Below, in pieces: positions 13,402 to 22,631 of a stretch of DNA of 64,000 bases. Below the pieces are notes generated by a model. The model ran no database searches and was not told where the DNA came from. It saw nothing but the letters and a program-made list of their open reading frames with translations. The first letter of the stretch is position 1, and each line of letters starts with the position of its first letter. The stretch is from Bidens hawaiensis. Lineage: Eukaryota > Streptophyta > Magnoliopsida > Asterales > Asteraceae. The stretch spans positions 615,984 through 679,983 of the forward strand of contig JAIQDT010001097.1 in the NCBI GenBank assembly GCA_021521415.1, in the 5' to 3' direction. Made by a program: the position numbers and the translations under genes.

Positions 13402-13818
13402 ATGCCTCTTGTCCATAGAAGCTGGATTACCGAAATGGACCGTAGCTCACCTGAGTACAAGCAAGGACTTAACTCTTTTATCGAAATGTGCAGAGGACTA
13501 GTCGATAGCAAAGGCAACGTTAGATGTGCGTGTGCAAAGTGTTATAATACTGAGTTAGTATCGTTTAACACAATGAAATATCATATGTATTCATTTGGTT
13601 TCTGCCGATCGTACACGAAATGGGTCTATCACAGTGAAAGAACAGTTCCCCCAGTTGTAGTTGTAGATGACGTTCTGCCAAGAAACGATATGGCTGGTGT
13701 TATTGATAACGTCATGGAGGAACATACTGAAGAGGATACCAATTTCGAGGAGGAAACACGGGAACAAATGCTAAAAATCGGGTGTAAATTGGTAGCAGGT
13801 CGAATGACCAAATGGTAA
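13402..13818 (+). CDS. Transposase-associated domain protein fragment (CACTA/En-Spm type)
   Basis: The 138-residue frame starts MPLVHRSWITEMDRSS. It shows the spacing of the plant transposase-associated domain found at the N-terminus of CACTA (En/Spm) transposases: a W-I/M start, EY..GLNSFIEMC, a CACAKC cysteine pair at about residues 43-48, YHMYSFGF, then W-V-Y-H-S-E. The rest of a CACTA transposase is not seen downstream, and no CACTA ends were found. It is therefore a relic or a domesticated fragment. The acidic tail (EEHTEEDTNFEEETREQ) is typical of the linker after this domain. The domain is fairly sure; whether the piece is expressed cannot be told. Confidence 0.7.
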   Translation: MPLVHRSWITEMDRSSPEYKQGLNSFIEMCRGLVDSKGNVRCACAKCYNTELVSFNTMKYHMYSFGFCRSYTKWVYHSERTVPPVVVVDDVLPRNDMAGVIDNVMEEHTEEDTNFEEETREQMLKIGCKLVAGRMTKW

Positions 13819-15663
13819 AAATTCAGCTTATTTTCAGATTTTAGCTGTAAAATTCATAGTAACTTGACTAGATGTTCAATCAAATAATAAGGACTTATTG
13901 GATTGTATGAACATACAAGGAGTGTTGATGTTGCGGTGGAATTATCAAACGATAAGTTGATATTCATTGTAGTAATGTTTGTGAGAGATGTTATACACTG
14001 ATTAAGCAATATTGTCATGATGTGTTTTTTTTTTCTTTTTTGAAAAGCTTGTCATAATGTTATATATATGCCTTTCTTCAAGTCTAATCCACATCTTTGT
14101 AGGATGTATTTAAGTTGAAAGTTTACAATAAATTTATAAAAACAAAAACACTTAAGGTGACTGCCAATTGTTGTTTTTGTGATTAATAACTTTAAGGTTT
14201 GTATATGTAGAGTTTGGATCAAATACAAATTAAATTAACGTACTAATTGTGAAAATCAAGTAGATGTAAGCTGTCATAATTATAAATATATATATGTTAA
14301 AACAAATTTTTGGGACTTTCCCGTCTATGTAAGCTGTCATATATATGTTAAAACAAATTTTTGGGACTGTATTTATCACAATAAAAACCATGAAATCGTT
14401 TTCAAAATAGGTAAAACAGTATAAGCATTATTATCAATATATATCCTATAGATGCTTTTGTTACCACTACTAAAAAACGAATATGTTCGGAAAAACAAGC
14501 CCGTCAATAATCTAATGGGGAAAAAGGTCTCGCTTACAACATCAGAGAAGTTAATTGGTAATCAGTCGTTGAAACCATTAGTTGGTGATCCAACCGAACC
14601 TTCTAAATGTGTTACCAAAACCTTATTAACCGGCGAGTATCACCGGCTTTCACTAAAGAGATTACTTAGGTATATTTTGTATGATACGTTTTTTCCTATT
14701 TTCTTTTTTTTAATTTTTATGGTGAGAGATTGAGACGTGGACCTTTTGGATGTTTTAATTAATCTGTGAAGTTAGAACGCGTGACTTGTACATTAAACTT
14801 GTATTTCGTGACTGGAATTATTATTTTATTTATTTCCAGTGAAAAAAATATCAAATTATTTGAGGTTGGAATTTTTGTTTTAAATTAGTGCAAACAAATT
14901 CTTATTTTCAAAAGTACTGAACTTGTTATTTGTTAACATATATAAACAAAACTTTTCAACTCAATAACACACCAATTTAAACATAAAAGCTATTTTTGGT
15001 GTTCTACAGTTGCTTGTCTTTCAGAACCGATCTCCATCACCAAACTCATCAATGAGATTAAAGTGGACAAGTTTTTACAGAATTACACATTTGGAATGGT
15101 ATTTATCATGTGAATTAATTTGATTGCAATTGCGAGCTTCTTAAAGCTCCTCTAATGTAAAGTGCGTTTACACGTGTTTTTTTTCCTGCTCTAGTTCCTT
15201 CCTTTTTTTTCTGAACGACAAATATTATTAGAAAATCAATAGCCAGATCAGACTAGCAAGAAGCTATACTAGATACCTATTACACACTCGCGTGTTACTA
15301 CGTTACATTTAAAACTAAAACAAAATAATGTTTTCACAGTCTACCTAGTTCCTTCTTAGACGATTAATTTCTTTTATAAAATAATTTGCCATTAAAAAAA
15401 ATACATATATCAATTAACACGTACCCTTTGGCCGCTGGTTTGAGTTGGAACAAGATACCATCTACGTCCGACACGTTGCTTTCATAAAGAACAAGAGTTG
15501 ACTTACAACTCACACCACCTTAACTCTTCTCTTATTTTCATACACTTGCCTTCACCTAACTCTGAAACCATGCAACTCAATTCAATTCCATCTCACAACC
15601 ACATTAATTCCATGCACCTCTTCTTTCACCATATACAACTGTCCACCACCCTTCAATCTCTCC
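13819..15663. other. Spacer with a local direct repeat and an unassigned small frame
   Basis: A direct repeat lies at about 14265-14368. GTAAGCTGTCAT followed by ATATATGTTAAAACAAATTT and TTGGGACT occurs twice, about 60 bp apart. A plus-strand frame at 14452-14733 (93 residues) is preceded by an acceptor-like CTATAG and contains a donor-like GTATAT near 14668. No following exon keeps it open and no domain was recognised, so it is not called a gene. The rest is AT-rich. Confidence 0.4.
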
Positions 15664-15670
15664 ATAAATA
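15664..15670 (+). promoter_or_regulatory. TATA-like element of the glycine-rich protein gene
   Basis: ATAAATA (in CCATAAATACCC) lies about 80 bp upstream of the ATG at 15746, a usual spacing for a short plant 5' leader. Confidence 0.45.
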
Positions 15671-15745
15671 CCCACCACCACCACCATCAACTCAAAACAT
15701 ACATTCCCAAACTCCTTGTATATTGTGTGAGAGAATTAGAAAGAG

Positions 15746-16198
15746 ATGGTGAAGTTTTCTTTTGCAGCGGTTGTATATGTTTGTGCACTCGTACTTTTAG
15801 TACAAACCAATGCACGAGACGTCCCTAGTGTCACCATAAGTGACAAAACTCCCACCAAGGTGGAAATGGCTGCCGCGGCACCACATGGAGGAGTCGGTGT
15901 TGAAGATAAGAAGAACTTCATTGCATATGGTGGTGTTGGTGGTTTTGCGGGTGTAGGTGGATACACCGGTGTGCTTCCAACTCTTGGTGGTGTTGGTGGA
16001 CTTGGTGGAGCAAGTGGTCTTGGTGGGCTAGGTGGAATTGGTGGTGCTAGTGGTCTTGGTGGGCTAGGTGGACTTGGAGGTGCAAGTGGTCTAGGTGGTG
16101 TGGGTGGAGTTGGTGGTGCCGGTGGTCTTGGTGGTCTAGGTGGTGGGATTGGGGCGGTTAAAGGTGGCGGTATCGGTGGTGGTATCATAGTTCCTTGA
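15746..16198 (+). CDS. Secreted glycine-rich protein, probably cell wall
   Basis: This single-exon gene encodes 150 residues. Residues 1-23 form a signal peptide (FAAVVYVCALVLLVQTNA). A short non-repetitive segment (about 24-70) follows. From about residue 71 the protein is built of GGLGG, GGVGG and GGASGLGG repeats, ending IGGGIIVP. That composition and leader fit the class of plant structural glycine-rich proteins secreted to the wall. There is no RNA-binding domain, and no cysteine-rich tail of the kind found in one GRP subclass. The repeat GGCCTTGGTGG-type DNA makes the opposite strand open too (proline-rich), but that is a shadow. The precise role is unknown; class assignment is firm. 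Confidence 0.85.
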   Translation: MVKFSFAAVVYVCALVLLVQTNARDVPSVTISDKTPTKVEMAAAAPHGGVGVEDKKNFIAYGGVGGFAGVGGYTGVLPTLGGVGGLGGASGLGGLGGIGGASGLGGLGGLGGASGLGGVGGVGGAGGLGGLGGGIGAVKGGGIGGGIIVP

Positions 16199-16574
16199 TT
16201 TATTATAAACGGTTTATGGTTATTTCGGTTGTAGTAGGTATTACCTCGTATTGCATGTCTTGTTTTGTACTTTGATTCCTAGTTTGTATGATGTCATCTT
16301 TTTTTTTTCTTCTGTTTTTGGTGGTCTAGAGGTTAGTTTGGTGAGTAGTACTCACTTGTTGTGGTTTGTTGTACTTCTCTATGAATTTTGAAGATTTTAT
16401 GCTTCTAATCATATTATCAATTAATATATTATTATTTTTTCTTTTGCCATTTATAAATGGAATATGATTTATATTAAAAAAAAAAGACTATATATGTACA
16501 AGAACGAGATTCTAATATCATGTAACGCACTAGTTAAATAAATATAATGTTAATAAAAAAAAGTGATGTTAAAT
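16199..16574. other. 3' flank of the glycine-rich protein gene
   Basis: AT-rich 3' flank with a poly(A) stretch near 16475. No further gene seen. Confidence 0.5.
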
Positions 16575-17916
16575 ATCTAAACAATATTGTTTTATATTAT
16601 TATATTATATATATATATATATTAAAAGGCAGATGGTAGTTTACTCACAATTTGCACTGTTCATGGCATCATCCTATTACTGTCAGGCAGCTGTTTAAAA
16701 CTTTACTAATTTCAATGTGACAGTTCCTTTTCTCCTTAATCCTGGTTGAATGTCTTATGATTCGAGGAGGAGGATGGTATTTCATGTTATGACGAGGGTT
16801 AAGGTAATGTGTTAAAGTAATGTTCAGGCCTTTTGGTCCAGTTTTGCTTACTGAAGGTTTTCCTACGATTATTATCGACCGGATTCAACTATTTACTTTC
16901 CGCCCAGACACTAAGTCGTATTATTAAGTTGTTAATAGATCTGCACACTCTATTTAATAATATATGGATGTTTCTTTCTGTAATATTATAAACAGTAATA
17001 ATCAAGTTCACGAGGCAGGATAAAAATTATGTTTATGAACCTCATATAATATCCAATTATCCATGTTAGTTTTTTGCTTTGCTCCTCATCGATGCTATGT
17101 ATTTTGGTTTCTCCGATTTGGGGTATTAGAAGTCCTTTCTACAACACGTCTATTGTGTTTACTGCCAGCGGATTATTCGAGAACTTACAAGCACGCCGCC
17201 CTTGACATACACTATCAACTTTTAACAACTATTGATTGCCATATTATATGACAGAAGTTGAGAATATGCATATGAAGTATTGATGCCCTGTTTCAAATTG
17301 TTGACCATTCAATCAATGAGATGTCTTTTTGCAAAAAGTATTGTAACCTGGATTTTGATTTTTTATTTATTAAATAAACAGGTTCCTTTAAAAAGAAAAG
17401 AAAAATCTAATAAGAACCAACTTTTAAACAATGTTGGTAAAATCTTCACAACAAACAGTTTGGTCGAAGTAAACTTCTACCTGTTGCAGCTATCAAATCC
17501 GTTTGAAGAATATTAGTTATGCTTATGTGATAATATGCTCTTTTTCATATCAATAATGAGTTTGTGCTTATTAGGGATAGATAAGAAGATATCAGTTTGT
17601 TTTGTAAACTTAGCAAGTTGTAAGGACCTAACTATTTTTTTTTTCTTACTTCTAAGCAGGTAAAGGAAAATAGAATGAAGGTTGAACCTGAATCTTAGAA
17701 AACTAATGTTTTGTATAAATGCCAAAGAGATGCATACATCACCTTTATATGTGTTTTCTCGGACATGTTATTTCATATAAATAAGTTGCATGTATTATTT
17801 CTTACTTTCATACCAACAATTAGATAATAGGATTGCAATTTATATCCGTATGTTATCTTAATCTTCAAAAGAAGTCGTTTTCGAGACCCGCCGCATCGTG
17901 CGGGTAATTTTACTAG
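16575..17916 (+). mobile_element. Probable non-autonomous Helitron, about 1.3 kb (5' end approximate)
   Basis: The 3' end is typical. A perfect 6-bp stem ACCCGC (17886-17891) pairs with GCGGGT (17900-17905), followed by AATTTTA and CTAG at 17913-17916, then a T. The 5' end is less sure: TCTAAACAATATTG at about 16575 follows ATA. It leads into a TATATA tract and ATTAAAAGGCAGATGGTAG with CACTGTTCAT, resembling 5' regions of other plant Helitrons. No Rep/helicase frame is present. Small frames inside (17063-17251, 17280-17516) have no recognised domain. Confidence 0.5.
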
Positions 17917-19516
17917 TTATATTTAAGAGGTAGATGAGAAAACACAAGTTGTGATTGCCTGAAGTGAGAGGTGATCTAACAAAATAAAATGAAATAACTA
18001 CTTGAAAAATATATAATAGATGGTCTAACCTTGAAAATTTTTGTGCATATAAATGCTTCAAAGGATCTGTCGGTTCATCAATCATTGATGGTTCTGAAAC
18101 CGTTAATCCTACATTACATGTAATAGTACCTAGAATTACTACTGGAAAAATATATAAAAGATCGTTGGGCCATGCGGGCTCCCTGTAATAATTATGACAC
18201 ATACCTTTAATCAGTTTGGCTCTTAATACATGATCATTCAAGTCAAATTTTTTTGTTATTGAAATAGATGAATTCTTATAGATTCATCCCCGAGAAAAAC
18301 CGGACATGATAATTTTACTACTGGGGTATCTAATCCCATGCACAAAACAAAACGTCTTATCAATTAATCACACGTGACATTGACCATTTCACCCATATTC
18401 CCAAAATATAACATGGACCTAACCCAAGTTGTTCTCTATGTGTGTTTAGCCCACGACCCTGATAAAAGCCCATTTCAACTTAATAATCCGGCCCGAGACT
18501 TATGGTCCAAGACTCCAAGTTCAACAAATTTCAATAGACATAGCACCGACCCATAAAACATACCATTTTTATACATTTAATCATCTCGCACAACCCGATG
18601 TTCTATTGTGAGTTTGTGACTCGTTTGACTATCTATTAACATTAAATAAATATTACACTGGTTATGTAATCACTTGTTTATTTATATTTATATAGTTTTA
18701 ACAGAAAAAGGCTTGCGACGCAATATGTAGTTAGTTTTTTTTAACCGTTATCTTTTAATATAATCTTTTATGGTTGGATTTAAAAAAAAATAAGAAAACT
18801 TGTTCGTTTGCTTTCAATCCAATATGAACACTACTCTTTAATGAATGATGTAAGATGCGGATATGTTACTCTTATGGATGACCACAATGACGCTAGTTTT
18901 CGACCATAACTATTTAAAATATTTTGGTTATGCCTTAATCTAAACTTAATAATTTTTTCTAGTTGGTGGATCTTTAGTATGAAATAAAAGTGATAATTAA
19001 ACAGTGGGTAATATTAAAATAATCTGTGTATTTATTGAAAATCATTTACCTAGTATTTTTAAATATATATAAAACCACACACGTTTAGAAAATAGTGGTC
19101 TTACAACAAAATAGTTGTGGGTTCTAGTCTCAATTAAGGAGAATTAAAAATAAATTTAAAAAAAGAAAAAAAAAACTCACAATCTTGACCAATAAAACGT
19201 AATAAATTTATGATTTTGTTCACTAAAGGGCTAAGGGCACATTATATTGATCCACAGTAGAGTGAAAAACGTCTCTTCACGTGGGTAAATAGAGTTTATC
19301 TGGTACGGTGTCCAATGCCGTTGTTTGCCTCACAGGAGCACCCAAATCGCCTTCCATGAACATTTTCGGGCAGTTTTAGTGTATGTGGCATTGGGGAATT
19401 AGACCATTAATTGCATGCCATATATTGTATCAAATGAAATTTCATAATTAATGCCAATTAAGTCTAACTCCTACAAATAGTACTCACATTCCATCAAAAT
19501 CCCAACACCATACATC
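17917..19516. other. Intergenic region, no gene seen
   Basis: AT-rich spacer. A 23-base match to a conserved small-subunit rRNA segment is at 18317-18339 (separate entry). Near 19100-19175 a tRNA-like GTGGGTTCTAGTCTC is followed by an A-rich stretch, which may be an old SINE. The proximal promoter of the S-protein gene begins near 19400. Confidence 0.4.
18317..18339 (-). other. Short match to conserved SSU rRNA segment (possible organelle-derived scrap)
   Basis: ACTACTGGGGTATCTAATCC, followed by CAT, equals the reverse complement of the conserved 16S-type rRNA stretch near position 790 (E. coli numbering) used for universal primers. The flanks do not visibly continue into rRNA. It may be a tiny plastid or mitochondrial insertion, or chance. 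Confidence 0.3.
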
Positions 19517-19966
19517 ATGAACAAATGTCAAATATATTTCATTATCTTTTTCGCATTTGACGTAGTTTTTGTGTCCATACGGTACCTCCAGACCAAACAT
19601 GATTTCTCCATAGAAGGTTATGAATATGAAATTCGTGTTGTTAACGGTTTCACCAACAATTCTTCTGTCCCTCTAGTCATCTGGTGCACCACACAAGATG
19701 GAGATATAGGCGGCCGTGCCCTTCAAGAAGGTGACGCCTACACTTGGTACACTAGGCTAACTTTTTGGACCTGGGCCCCAGCCCCGACTTACTCTTGCAC
19801 CATGAAATGGGAGACAACCAGGAAGACATTTGAAGCTTTTCAGCCACACAGAGACATAGCCAGGTGTGGAACCCGTAAGAAAGGTTTGTGGCTGGTTAAG
19901 GAAGACGGGGTCTATTTTAGTAACGACGAGTCTAATTGGGTTAAGGATTATTTATGGATACAATAG
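19517..19966 (+). CDS. S-protein homologue (plant self-incompatibility S1 family), secreted
   Basis: This single-exon gene encodes 149 residues and begins with a hydrophobic leader (IYFIIFFAFDVVFVSI, about residues 6-21). The mature part follows the S1/SPH pattern: a beta-strand start YEIRVVNGF, then VIWCTTQDGDIGG at the usual C-x-S-x-D-D-D-x-G position. LQEGDAYTWYTRL, YSCTMKW, a third cysteine in DIARCG, and a closing W-x-V-x-x-D-G-V-Y-F complete it. These small secreted proteins include the poppy stigma S determinants and large families of unknown function. Only three cysteines follow the leader, where four are usual; the fourth is in the leader (MNKC). The family is sure. A role in self-incompatibility should not be assumed. 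Confidence 0.88.
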   Translation: MNKCQIYFIIFFAFDVVFVSIRYLQTKHDFSIEGYEYEIRVVNGFTNNSSVPLVIWCTTQDGDIGGRALQEGDAYTWYTRLTFWTWAPAPTYSCTMKWETTRKTFEAFQPHRDIARCGTRKKGLWLVKEDGVYFSNDESNWVKDYLWIQ

Positions 19967-20611
19967 TATGTGGTTCCCAACCATTTTATCAAAGAAAAAA
20001 TGATTTTGTTATAGCTCTATTTAGTTGCATACCATTTAAAAAAGGAAAAAAAACACTATTTTTTTCTTATGGTTTGTTCACTTAGACCATGGGGTGTGGG
20101 TGCGGAGAAGGGCAACGTCCTATCCCGTTTACCCCTCTCGCGGGTCATTTGATTGCTTTGTTCTCTCAACAATTTTTTTTTTAACATAAAAGATAAAGAT
20201 GAAGGAAAGCTTACTTTATGAAAATAAAGAAGAAAGAATAGAAATAAAGGAAAGTGGAGTTATTTATTTATTTTCTTTATATAATACTAAAAGCGTCCTT
20301 TTATTCTTGTTAATAAAGAAAAAAATCGTGGTGTTCAGATTTCGAAATTAAAACGTATTACTTAGTTGGTCATTTAAAAAAAAATATTATTATTATTACA
20401 ATTAATGTTATTATTATAAAAAAACAGCGTAGAGACAATTAATGTTATTATTATCATTATTATTACAAGTAATGTTATTACAAAGTGTCATTTATCTTAT
20501 AATTTAGTGCTTTATTATGTATATCATATTAATAAAAATAAAAATTGTTATTATTATTATTATTAATTGCATAATTTAATAGCATTGCTAGTTTGTTCTA
20601 CTTTTGTAATT

Positions 20612-20664
20612 GTATACTTTAACCAATAATTAAAAGGTTGTAGGTTCAAATCCTACTTGATGCA
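20612..20664 (+). pseudogene. Decayed tRNA-like segment, resembles the 3' half of plastid trnI-CAU
   Basis: 20640-20656 forms a perfect T arm (GTAGG, loop TTCAAAT, CCTAC). TTGATGCA follows, where plastid trnI-CAU has TGGATGCA. Upstream, AACCAATAATT is similar to that tRNA's anticodon region. The 5' half is not recognisable. A SINE head with a good B box (GGTTCAAATCC) is the alternative. Confidence 0.35.
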
Positions 20665-21445
20665 ATTTGTGGTATTCTATCCAAAAAAAATCTAAAAATT
20701 GTTGTTAATAAAAACCAAAAAGTAATCATTTATTGATTTTCTTTTAATGGTGGAAATTATAAATATTCCTCAATTCAATACATTTGTTACAAGAAATTAA
20801 TAAATCTGAGTATTTAAGAAAAAAAATACTTTGATAGTGTTGAAAGTTGGTTCTAATTGCAATAATTTGATAGTAATTTTAGTGTTTTGGATTTTTCGGG
20901 CCGGTTCGGAGTTATTTTGGTTTGACTCGGTTTGTTTACTTGATATTTTATAATGTAGTCACTTTCGATTGTGTAAGTCTCATTTTACATGTATATTTTG
21001 ATATTTGTATCCTCTTTTATATGAATCAATTTTGAATCCGAAAAACAGTCAAACTTTTTTTATTTTTAGTTTTTTAATTTAGATCTTAGTTAATTAATTT
21101 TTTTTATAGAATAGCAGGGATTTTTGTACTAGTGATTAGTGAATGTATCATGAGATTTGTCAAATTAGCAAGCCAAACATGTATATATTTAATTATCAAG
21201 CATTCAATTTTCACTAAAAACATTGCATTATTTCTTAAATATAGTATGCCCTTTTGAGCAGCAGAAAGCCATTATCAGCTTGACTGCTTCATTGTTTGTT
21301 TAGTAATCTCTTTCCAGCAGGTGCACCAACTACACACAGAGTACTTGTTCAAGAATATTGACTTGACTTCTTTGACTTTTGTGTTTCAATCTATACAACT
21401 GCTTTGACTTTTGAGTCTGGTATAATTCAAGTATAATAACACCAA

Positions 21446-21470
21446 ACGACACGACACGACACGACACGAC
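21446..21470. repeat. (CGACA)n microsatellite
   Basis: Five or so consecutive CGACA units immediately left of the Tat retrotransposon insertion. Confidence 0.8.
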
Positions 21471-21602
21471 ATGTTTTAGCGAAGGTGACAAAACCGCAAC
21501 AAATTCAGGCTCACAATGACAGTAAAATTGAGTATTAAATAATATAGACAATGAGTAACACAAACTAGAGGAAGAAATGTATGTACATTCTCATCAAATA
21601 TT

Positions 21603-21607
21603 GTTTC
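21603..21607. repeat. Left target-site duplication of the Tat element
   Basis: GTTTC directly precedes the left LTR and is repeated at 33724-33728 directly after the right LTR. Confidence 0.9.
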
Positions 21608-22569
21608 TGAAAAGGTAAGTCCCAGCAGAGCCCAGTTGGACCCGCAAGACTCACCTTGAACAGGGACGTCTGCGCAATGACCAACTGCTCCAGCAGGACC
21701 CACCATGCTCAAAGAACCTTACGCGCAGTACGCCAGCTGTACCCGCAGGGAAAGCCTCCCAATGAAGTACCCAGCCTGTTCCCGCAGCTGCGGATACAAG
21801 CCATCAGGGAAGGCTACCCGCACTAACATCAAGGCTACACGCACAAGGCATTAGCTACTTCAGTAGTCACATGAAGGAATGAGCAAGGCGGGAATACTCC
21901 CGCCTAAATGAGCCAGTCCGTATGCTTCTGGAAGGTCTTTCGTACTATACCTACTAAGGTATGGGCGGAACAGACAATTTGACCAGAGCAGCCCATGAAC
22001 CAATCACAGGGTGACAGCTCACCGACAACAATACGAGGAGGAGCACCCTCTAGTACTGTTTGTCACTATTAGCCGCTGCCTACTCACCAACCCTTACGAT
22101 GGGACGTGCACAGCCTACAGTTGGTGGAACAGTGCGTAGCCGGCAGTAAAGGAACAGTATACAGCCGACCTTTACTGTTGGCCGTAGCCTATCCACCAAC
22201 CAGCATGGCCTGTGCGTAGTCCACTGTTGGTGGAACAGGAATACTATTCAGCCGGCTGTACCTTCTAGGAAACCTACCTTCGGCTATAAATACTTCAACA
22301 CCTTGGAATGGTAAGGACATCATCTGATATCTCAATCTTATCTAGCAATCTCTTAATATACACTTATATTCAGAGCAATCTAGTCTGATTCTCACGCCGG
22401 AGGGTGGTCACAAGGAGGAACCCCCCCCCTTCTCAGTGACGAGCTTACGGTGTCTGTTTTGCAGGTCCCCTAAAGAACAACCTTCTCTGCAAGACCTCAT
22501 CCTCGTGGGAAACATTACTTAACCCCCAGATTATCTATAATCTGCCCCGGGTCGCTTAGTGTTTCTTCA
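21608..22569 (+). repeat. 5' LTR of the Tat element
   Basis: 962 bp. It aligns almost base for base with 32754-33723. A TATA box (TATAAATA, 22285-22292) places the R start near 22320. The U5 part holds CTGATTCTCACGCCGGAGGG (22385-22404), shared with the second Tat element, and a short C run that differs in length from the 3' LTR. Confidence 0.93.
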
Positions 22570-22570
22570 T

Positions 22571-22586
22571 TGGCGCCATCCGTGCA
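22571..22586 (+). promoter_or_regulatory. Primer-binding site
   Basis: TGGCGCCATCCGTGC begins one base after the LTR. The first seven bases fit the 3' end of tRNA-Asp, which many Tat/Athila elements use; the remainder does not fit well. The priming tRNA is therefore uncertain. Confidence 0.6.
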
Positions 22587-22631
22587 TAAAAGCTAGAACT
22601 AATTCTTAGTTTTTTCAAAGTTTCTGAAGAA

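Larger units (their letters stand above)
19967..21602. other. Intergenic region, AT- and ATT-rich
   Basis: Many ATT/TTA repeats (20385-20570), a decayed tRNA-like segment (20612-20664, separate entry), and a CGACA microsatellite at about 21446-21470. No gene was recognised. Confidence 0.45.

Noticed and set aside
14452..14733. 93-residue plus-strand frame with splice-like borders
   Set aside because: No downstream exon stays open in phase and no domain is recognisable; not enough for a gene call.
15736..16188. 150-residue proline-rich frame opposite the glycine-rich protein
   Set aside because: It is the mirror of GG(T/C)-rich codons. The plus strand has the signal peptide and TATA box.
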